Positions 58,779-64,000 of a stretch of 64,000 nt of DNA are shown piece after piece. Under the pieces are notes generated by a model. The model was not told the origin of the DNA. It worked only from the letters and a program-made list of their open reading frames with translations, and ran no database searches. Origin of the DNA: Rhizobium sp. G21 (GTDB lineage: Bacteria > Pseudomonadota > Alphaproteobacteria > Rhizobiales > Rhizobiaceae); the NCBI RefSeq assembly GCF_014158035.1, contig NZ_JACFXW010000002.1, positions 395,001-459,000 on the forward strand, given 5' to 3'. The translations under genes and the position numbers were made by a program. Positions within the stretch are counted from its first letter, which is position 1. Each line of letters starts with the position of its first letter.

Positions 58779-58906
58779 TTATCCCGGTCCGCCTTCCGAT
58801 CCTGCTCTTCATAGCGCTCGAGGTCGCGTTTCTGCCAGATATAGAAGGCGATCGCCAATCCGAACACGAAGACCGCCTCGATCAGGCCGAAATAGGAATT
58901 AAGCAA
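58763..58906 (-). CDS. 47-residue single-helix membrane protein downstream of crtB
   Basis: A small gene overlapping the end of crtB by eight bases. It starts with TTG at 58906 (GGCGG eight bases upstream; no other start possible because a TGA lies two codons before). The product reads (M)LNSYFGLIEAVFVFGLAIAF, then a YIW turn and a strongly charged tail (QKRDLERYEEQDRKADRDNQ). Topology: one N-terminal membrane helix (about residues 6-24) and a cytoplasmic charged tail. Codon use and the coupled start favour a real gene. I do not recognise a family. It may help recruit or organise carotenoid enzymes at the membrane, which is a guess. Confidence 0.65.
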   Translation of the reverse strand: MLNSYFGLIEAVFVFGLAIAFYIWQKRDLERYEEQDRKADRDNQDER

Positions 58907-60074
58907 GCTTCACCGCCTTTTCGTAGCGCTGCAGCCGCCTGATGCGATGGTCGTCTCTCGTCTTCGTCTGCAGTCCCATCAAAATGGCGGCGAGCCGTTC
59001 GAGGCCCGCCTCTTGCGCGCCGCCATGTTCGCGTTTGACAAACACGGCCGCGTCGGCAGCGGTTTCGATCAGCCATTCGACGCTCGGATCGGCCGGCGCG
59101 CTCATGGCCCGGCGCTGCGCCTCCCGGGACAAAGGCTGAGCCCGCGCGGCTTTCGCCATCAGAGCGAGCTTGCGCGGAAGCGTCGTGCGGGCGCGTTTGG
59201 TGACGCTGTCATAGCCATTGGCGGCGATGGCGTGGCCGATGTCCTGATAGGTGAGGGCGGCAGTGCGGATGGCGTGACGGCAGTCGGCCGGTAGATGTTC
59301 GATCCCGGCATGGCCGAGCGCATAGTGATGATCGGCTTCCGCCAGCAGCCGCCGCACAACGAGACCAAGTTCCGGGGAGAAGCGAGGCTTCGCCAAAAAG
59401 GAATGCGGATCGATGCCGACCTCCTCCAGCCAATCAGTGGGCAGATAAAGCCGGCCGTTGCGGGCGTCTTCGCCGACATCGCGGGCGATGTTGGTCAGCT
59501 GCATGGCGATGCCGAGATCGGCGGCGCGCGCCAGCGTCCAGCGGTCGTCCTTGCCCATGATCAGCGCCATCATCAAGCCCACGGTCGCGGCCACGCCGGC
59601 GGCATAGTCCTTGAGCTCTCCGATGGTCCGGTATCGGCGGCCGGATATGTCCATGGCGAAGCCGTCGAGCAGCGCGGAGGGAATGCCTTTGGGAATGGCG
59701 TGTCGATGCGCCAGCCGCCCGAAGGCGCGGTCGCAGGCATGGTCGAGCGGCCGCCCCTCATAGATGAGGTCCAGACGTTGACGCAGGCGCGCCAGCGCAT
59801 CGGGCCCGCGCCCCGGCTCGTCGATCGCATCGTCGGAATGGCGGCAGAATGAGTAAAGCGCATGCGCCGCCTGCCGGATCGGCCGCGGCAGGATCAGCGA
59901 GGCGATGTGAAAGGATTTCGAGCCGCGCCGGATCGATTGCGTGCAGACGCGCAGATCCGTCTCCTGACCGGTGAAGCCGAAATTGGGACTGGCGCCCCCG
60001 CCGTTCGGCGATCGCGCCAACAGCCGGTCATCGCAGCGTAGCCCGATCCCATCCGGAAAGCCTCCCGCGCTCAT
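58899..60074 (-). CDS. crtB: phytoene synthase
   Basis: A 391-residue squalene/phytoene synthase condensing two GGPP to phytoene. Aspartate-rich motifs are FCRHSDDAIDEPGRG and LTNIARDVGEDARNGRLYLP. The N-terminal 40 residues are a variable extension (SIRRGSKSFHIASLILP begins the core). The ATG at 60074 overlaps the crtI stop. Intact. It is slightly longer than the usual 340-360 residues. Confidence 0.94.
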   Translation of the reverse strand: MSAGGFPDGIGLRCDDRLLARSPNGGGASPNFGFTGQETDLRVCTQSIRRGSKSFHIASLILPRPIRQAAHALYSFCRHSDDAIDEPGRGPDALARLRQRLDLIYEGRPLDHACDRAFGRLAHRHAIPKGIPSALLDGFAMDISGRRYRTIGELKDYAAGVAATVGLMMALIMGKDDRWTLARAADLGIAMQLTNIARDVGEDARNGRLYLPTDWLEEVGIDPHSFLAKPRFSPELGLVVRRLLAEADHHYALGHAGIEHLPADCRHAIRTAALTYQDIGHAIAANGYDSVTKRARTTLPRKLALMAKAARAQPLSREAQRRAMSAPADPSVEWLIETAADAAVFVKREHGGAQEAGLERLAAILMGLQTKTRDDHRIRRLQRYEKAVKLA

Positions 60075-61633
60075 GGCCGAACCTCCGTCACTTTCCCGGC
60101 GCGCAGCGACAGCGGGTCTGGAGCCAGTTCGCTGACGATGCGGGCGGAGGACAGGACGCCCGGCAGCCCGGCGCCCGGATGGGTGCCCGCGCCGCAGAGA
60201 TAGAGATTGTCGAGCTCTTCGCTCTTGTTGTGCGGGCGAAACCAGGCGCTTTGCAGGAGTTTGGGTTCGAGCGCGAACGCTGCGCCTTGCCAGGACTGCA
60301 GCCGATCGCGAAAATCGATCGGCGTCGCCACTTTCGAGGTGACGATATGGGCGCCGAGGCCGGGCAGGAGCGTCTCTTCGAGCCGTTTTTCGATGCGGCG
60401 GCGATAGGTCTCCGTCATCGCCTCCCAATCCGTCGATCCGGCCAGATTGGGCACGGGGCTCAGCACATAGAAGGCGTCGCAGCCCTCCGGCGCCACCGAG
60501 GGATCGACGGCGCTCGGCCGATGCAGATAGAGACTGAAATCCTCTGCGAGGCGACGGCGATGGAAGATGTCGGTCAGCAGGCCGCGATAGCGCGGGCCGA
60601 ACAGCATCGTGTGATGATAGACGTCGTCATAGCGGCGGTTCGCGCCGAAATACCAGACGAACAACCCCATGGAATAATCGCCGCGGGCGATCTTCGCGTC
60701 GGTCCACCGTCGGCGCGGATGGTGTTTCAAGAGTTTGCCATAGAGCGTCGCCGGATCGGCATTGGAGACGACGATGTCGGCCGCGACCGTTTGGCCCGAG
60801 GCGAGCCGGACGCCGGTCGCGCGCCTTCCTTCGGTGATAACAGTGTCGACAGTCTCTCCCAGCCGGATCACGCCGCCATTGCGCCGCACGAGCTTGGCGA
60901 TGCCTTCGACCAGCGCGTTGGTGCCGCCCATGGCGTAATGCACGCCGTATCGGCTTTCGAGATGCGCGATCAGGCAATAGAAGGAGGTCGCGGAAAACGG
61001 GTTGCCGCCGATTAGCAGCGGATGAAAGGAGAAGATCGTCCGGAGCTTCTCATTGCGGAAATGGCGCGCCACCACGGAATAGACCGAACGATAGCCTCCG
61101 AGGCGCACCATGCCCGCCAATGTCTTCAGCGTGAAGGCGAGGCTGTGAAACGGCTGGTCGGCCAATTGCTCGAAGGCGACCTCATAGATGCGGCGGCTCT
61201 CGTCCATGAAGCCGCGATAGCCCACGACATCGGCCGGCTCGAAGCGGGCGACCTCCGCCTCCATCGCCGCCTTGTCGCCGGAGTAATCGAACCAACTGCC
61301 GTCATTGAAGCGGATGCGGTAGAAGGGCGTGCAGGCCTTGAGCTGTACGTCATCCTGCATCCTGCCGCCGCAATCGCGCCAGAGATCTTCGAACAGCCAG
61401 GGCGCGGTGATGATGGTGGGGCCGGCGTCGAAAGTGAATCCGTCCTGACGATGCGCATAGGCGCGGCCGCCTGGCGCATCGAGGCGATCGAAGACGGTGA
61501 CGCGATAGCCGCGGGCGGCCAGAAGCGCCGCGCTCGACAGGCCGCCGACGCCCGCGCCGATCACCACGGCATGCGGCGCCCCCGGATCAAGAGGGCGCGC
61601 GAGATCGGGATTGAAGCGTCCGGCGATGTTCAT
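60071..61633 (-). CDS. crtI: phytoene desaturase
   Basis: A 520-residue FAD-dependent CrtI-type desaturase converting phytoene to neurosporene or lycopene. FAD motif AVVIGAGVGGLSSAALLAAR (near residue 22); HRQDGFTFDAGPTIITAPWL and LYLCGAGTHPGAGLPGVLSS are the signature ends. Start ATG 61633 overlaps the bchO stop (61630-61632). Intact. It is part of the bchDO-crtIB minus-strand operon. Confidence 0.95.
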   Translation of the reverse strand: MNIAGRFNPDLARPLDPGAPHAVVIGAGVGGLSSAALLAARGYRVTVFDRLDAPGGRAYAHRQDGFTFDAGPTIITAPWLFEDLWRDCGGRMQDDVQLKACTPFYRIRFNDGSWFDYSGDKAAMEAEVARFEPADVVGYRGFMDESRRIYEVAFEQLADQPFHSLAFTLKTLAGMVRLGGYRSVYSVVARHFRNEKLRTIFSFHPLLIGGNPFSATSFYCLIAHLESRYGVHYAMGGTNALVEGIAKLVRRNGGVIRLGETVDTVITEGRRATGVRLASGQTVAADIVVSNADPATLYGKLLKHHPRRRWTDAKIARGDYSMGLFVWYFGANRRYDDVYHHTMLFGPRYRGLLTDIFHRRRLAEDFSLYLHRPSAVDPSVAPEGCDAFYVLSPVPNLAGSTDWEAMTETYRRRIEKRLEETLLPGLGAHIVTSKVATPIDFRDRLQSWQGAAFALEPKLLQSAWFRPHNKSEELDNLYLCGAGTHPGAGLPGVLSSARIVSELAPDPLSLRAGKVTEVRP

Positions 61634-62538
61634 GCCGCATCCACTCCTTCGCTCGAGGACCGGTCGATGGCGTCGCCGATCGCGCGGCAGACGAAGCCGG
61701 GATTGCATTCATGCAGGAGATGGCCGCCGCGCTCGCTCAGCGCCAGCTTTGCGCCTGGGCACTGACGCGCCAGCTGTCGCGAATTCTCCGCCGGCACCAT
61801 GGGATCGTCGCTCGCCGCGATCAGGATCGGCGGCCGCGCCAGCGCTGCGACACAGCGGTCGAAGCCGGTCAGGTCCCAGGCCGCCATCATGCCGAGCGCG
61901 CCGCGCACATGGCCGGACGAGGTGAGAAGACGCCGATAAAGCGCGGCCCCTTCGGCGTCGATCGGCGAACCGGTCGCTTGCAGGAGATTGCCGCCGAGCG
62001 GCGTCGACCCGGCCAGCAGCGAAAACACAGAGGCCGAGAAGGGATTGGCGAACAACAGCTTGGCCATGGGGGAAAACAGTCGCTCGCCCCGGATCGGCCG
62101 GAAGGCGCCATTGATGCCCACTACCTGCGGCTGACGCGCGCGCTCCTCTTCCGCGGTAAGCGCGATAGCGATCGCCGCGCCGGCGGAATGGCCGATGATG
62201 ACATCGGGCGTGACGCCGAGCCGACGCAGCAAGGCCGTGATCGCGCGCGTCATGCCCGGCAAAGACAGATCCGTCGCGGCGCGTGGCCGCGTGAAGCCGT
62301 GACAGGGCAGATCGATGGCGATGCAGCGGCGCCGCTGACTGAGAAGCGGCAGCATGTGGCGCCAGGAATGGCTGGACGCTCCGGTTCCATGCAGCAAGAG
62401 AAGCGTGGAGCCTGTTTCGGGTCCCATGATCTGCACATGCCAATTGAAGCTTCCGGCGTCGATGAAACGGCTCGCGACGCGGTGCGGCCAATCAAGCCCG
62501 TCGCGGCGCCAGTCGAGCCATGTTCCGCCGCTCATCAT
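61630..62538 (-). CDS. bchO: BchO, putative magnesium chelatase accessory protein (alpha/beta hydrolase)
   Basis: A 302-residue alpha/beta-hydrolase-fold protein encoded after bchD in PGCs. The nucleophile elbow is IIGHSAGAAIAIALT, and STLLLLHGTGASSHSWRHML holds the oxyanion region. An Asp/His completes the triad (GGHLLHECNPG). Its role with Mg chelatase is inferred from genetics in other species; biochemistry is unsettled. The start ATGATG at 62538 overlaps the bchD stop. Confidence 0.92.
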   Translation of the reverse strand: MMSGGTWLDWRRDGLDWPHRVASRFIDAGSFNWHVQIMGPETGSTLLLLHGTGASSHSWRHMLPLLSQRRRCIAIDLPCHGFTRPRAATDLSLPGMTRAITALLRRLGVTPDVIIGHSAGAAIAIALTAEEERARQPQVVGINGAFRPIRGERLFSPMAKLLFANPFSASVFSLLAGSTPLGGNLLQATGSPIDAEGAALYRRLLTSSGHVRGALGMMAAWDLTGFDRCVAALARPPILIAASDDPMVPAENSRQLARQCPGAKLALSERGGHLLHECNPGFVCRAIGDAIDRSSSEGVDAA

Positions 62539-64000
62539 CACCTGCTCGCCTCCATCGAGGCGTGGACGAGGTCCGACATGCGGCTGCGATCGGCCTGCCG
62601 CAGTACATGCAGCGACGCCCCCAACTGATCGGCCAAAAGGCTGACGGCGTCGCGCGGCCGCCGGGCGATGTCGATGCAAATCGACGTCACCGCATGGGCG
62701 CGGAAGAGCCGGGCGATCTGTTCCGTCTGGCGCGCCGCCAGCGGCCGATCCGCCGATCCGTCGAGCGCGATATTGCCGCTGCCGTCGGTCATCACCACGA
62801 CCACCGGCGTACTCCCGCGTCTTCGGACCGAGAGCGCCAGCTCCAACCCTTTTTCGAGCCCCGAGGCGAGGGGCGTCAGGCCGCCGCCGGGCAGGTCGGC
62901 GAGCTTGCGTTTGGCAGATGTCAGCGATCGCGTCGGCGCCATCATGAGGTCGGCGCTCTTGCCGCGAAAAGCGATCAGCGAGACCTCGTCGCGCCTGACA
63001 TAGCAGCGCGCCAACAGCTCTTCGATTGCTCCCTTCGTCTCGCCGAGCCGCTCGAGCGCGGTCGAGCCCGAGGCGTCGACCACGAAGATCGCGGTGGAAG
63101 GCCGCAGGTGGCGACGGCGCTGATAGCGAAAATCCTCCTTGCGAATCAGCAGCCTGTCGCGCTCGTCGGGATGCAGGCGCGCCCTGATCTCCTGCCAGGG
63201 CGCCGCGGCACGGAGCGTCGCGACGAGATCGGGTCTGGCGTCGGGAAAAGGCGCGTTGCGGCTGGCCGCATAAGGCCTTCCCCGCCTTGCGTTTTTCGCC
63301 TCGCCCCCGCCTTGCCCGCTTGGCCGCCCATGCGCGCGGCGCGTTCGGACACGGCAAGCGAAAGACCCTCGATCACTCCCCGTTCGATCGCCGTCTGGAG
63401 GGCGTCGAGCGGGCCGGTCGTCGCCGGTTGCTCGTCGTCCCGGGGCGCCGCATCGGCGGGCGGGGTAGAGCACTCGGCTCCATCCGGCTCATCGCCTGCC
63501 GACGGCGTGGTCGCATCCGGCATAGGCTTCGCCTCCGGTTCGCCATGCACGAGGCGAATGCCGAGGCAGATCCTCAGCGCCGTCAGCGCATCCTCCTCGG
63601 TCACCCGCAGCCGCCCCGAAAGCGCTGCGAGGATGCGGCTGACCTTGACCAGCCGATGCTGGACGCCGACCGATCCGTTCCCGCCCGCCGCTGCGATCGT
63701 CAGGATCTGGCCGAGCAGCGCGTCGTCGATCGCGACCGCGCGCCAATCCGCGGCGCAGGCGTCGGCTTCTACAGGCAGATCCGAAACGGTCCGCCAGGCG
63801 ACGCCGTCCAGATTGACGTGAAGGCCGAGCCGCTGGCCGAGGATCGACGGGATCTGCTCCTCGCACTCCGCCGCCTCGTCCAGGGCGATGATCGTGAGGC
63901 GTGTCTTTGCATTGTCGTTTTGTGCCACGCCGGCGGGGACAAGCTCAGGGCGGCGGCCGGTGTCGAGGATCTCGGCGACGACGGCAGCGGCGGACGCGTC
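62538..64000 (-). CDS. bchD: magnesium chelatase subunit D, 5' partial and frameshifted
   Basis: The window ends inside this gene; about 487 residues are present. The AAA-like N-terminal domain is partly visible (TRLTIIALDEAAECEEQIPS, then SGRLRVTEEDALTALRICLG). An acidic Pro-rich linker follows (around GEPEAKPMPDA). Then a von Willebrand A domain contains the MIDAS motif AIFVVDASGSTALERLG and VVVVMTDGSGNIAL. One base appears missing in the C/G run at 63280-63283 (GGE to GRPYAASRNAPFP). With BchI and BchH it inserts Mg; bchI should lie just beyond the window. Confidence 0.9.

Overview
The window is about 64 kb of high-GC alphaproteobacterial DNA, most likely from an aerobic anoxygenic phototroph of the order Hyphomicrobiales (Rhizobiales). 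The rRNA sequence, the rrn-type order 23S-5S-tRNA-fMet, and the gene content and order of a purple-bacterial photosynthesis gene cluster (PGC) support this. I cannot name the genus from sequence alone.

Layout. (1) 1-3.4 kb: the end of an rRNA operon (23S, 5S, initiator tRNA). (2) 3.35-19.9 kb: an accessory region. It starts with a serine-recombinase remnant lying against tRNA-fMet. Then come AraC- and LysR-type regulators beside small redox and detoxification genes: DJ-1/PfpI, aldehyde dehydrogenase, a fumarase/PcaB-like lyase, three SDRs, a peroxiredoxin-like protein, an enoyl-CoA hydratase and a GST. It ends in a decayed IS3-family element flanked by truncated fragments of an ester cyclase and an IS5-type transposase. 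(3) 20.0-64 kb: the PGC. The left arm (minus strand) holds a B12-binding regulator, cytochrome c, bchP-orf99, a PucC-family transporter, bchG, ppsR and aerR/ppaA, with tspO on the plus strand. The central plus-strand superoperon is bchFNBHLM-lhaA-puhABC-bciE-acsF-puhE-hemA, followed by idi. The right arm on the minus strand is bchCXYZ-orf77-pufBALMC plus crtF and crtE. After it come crtDC (plus) and bchDO-crtIB with a new 47-codon gene (minus). The window ends inside bchD.

Together the PGC genes insert Mg into protoporphyrin (BchH/D), methylate it (BchM) and close the isocyclic ring with the O2-dependent AcsF/BciE cyclase. They then reduce the macrocycle (BchLNB, BchXYZ), finish and esterify bacteriochlorophyll a (BchF, BchC, BchG, BchP), make spheroidene/spirilloxanthin-type carotenoids (CrtE, B, I, C, D, F), and build a reaction centre-LH1 complex with a tetraheme cytochrome (PufBALMC, PuhA and assembly factors). 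PpsR and B12-binding antirepressor-like proteins are encoded inside the cluster. TGT-N12-ACA PpsR boxes lie in front of bchC, crtE/crtD and bchG. No LH2 (puc) structural genes and no bchE are in the window.

A caution affects many entries. At least fifteen otherwise well-conserved genes carry single-base (rarely two-base) frameshifts, mostly at homopolymers. They include bchB, acsF, pufL, pufC, crtE and bchD, which a phototroph could not easily lose. I read this mainly as sequencing or assembly error. I keep such genes as CDS with the shift described, and reserve 'pseudogene' for real fragments.
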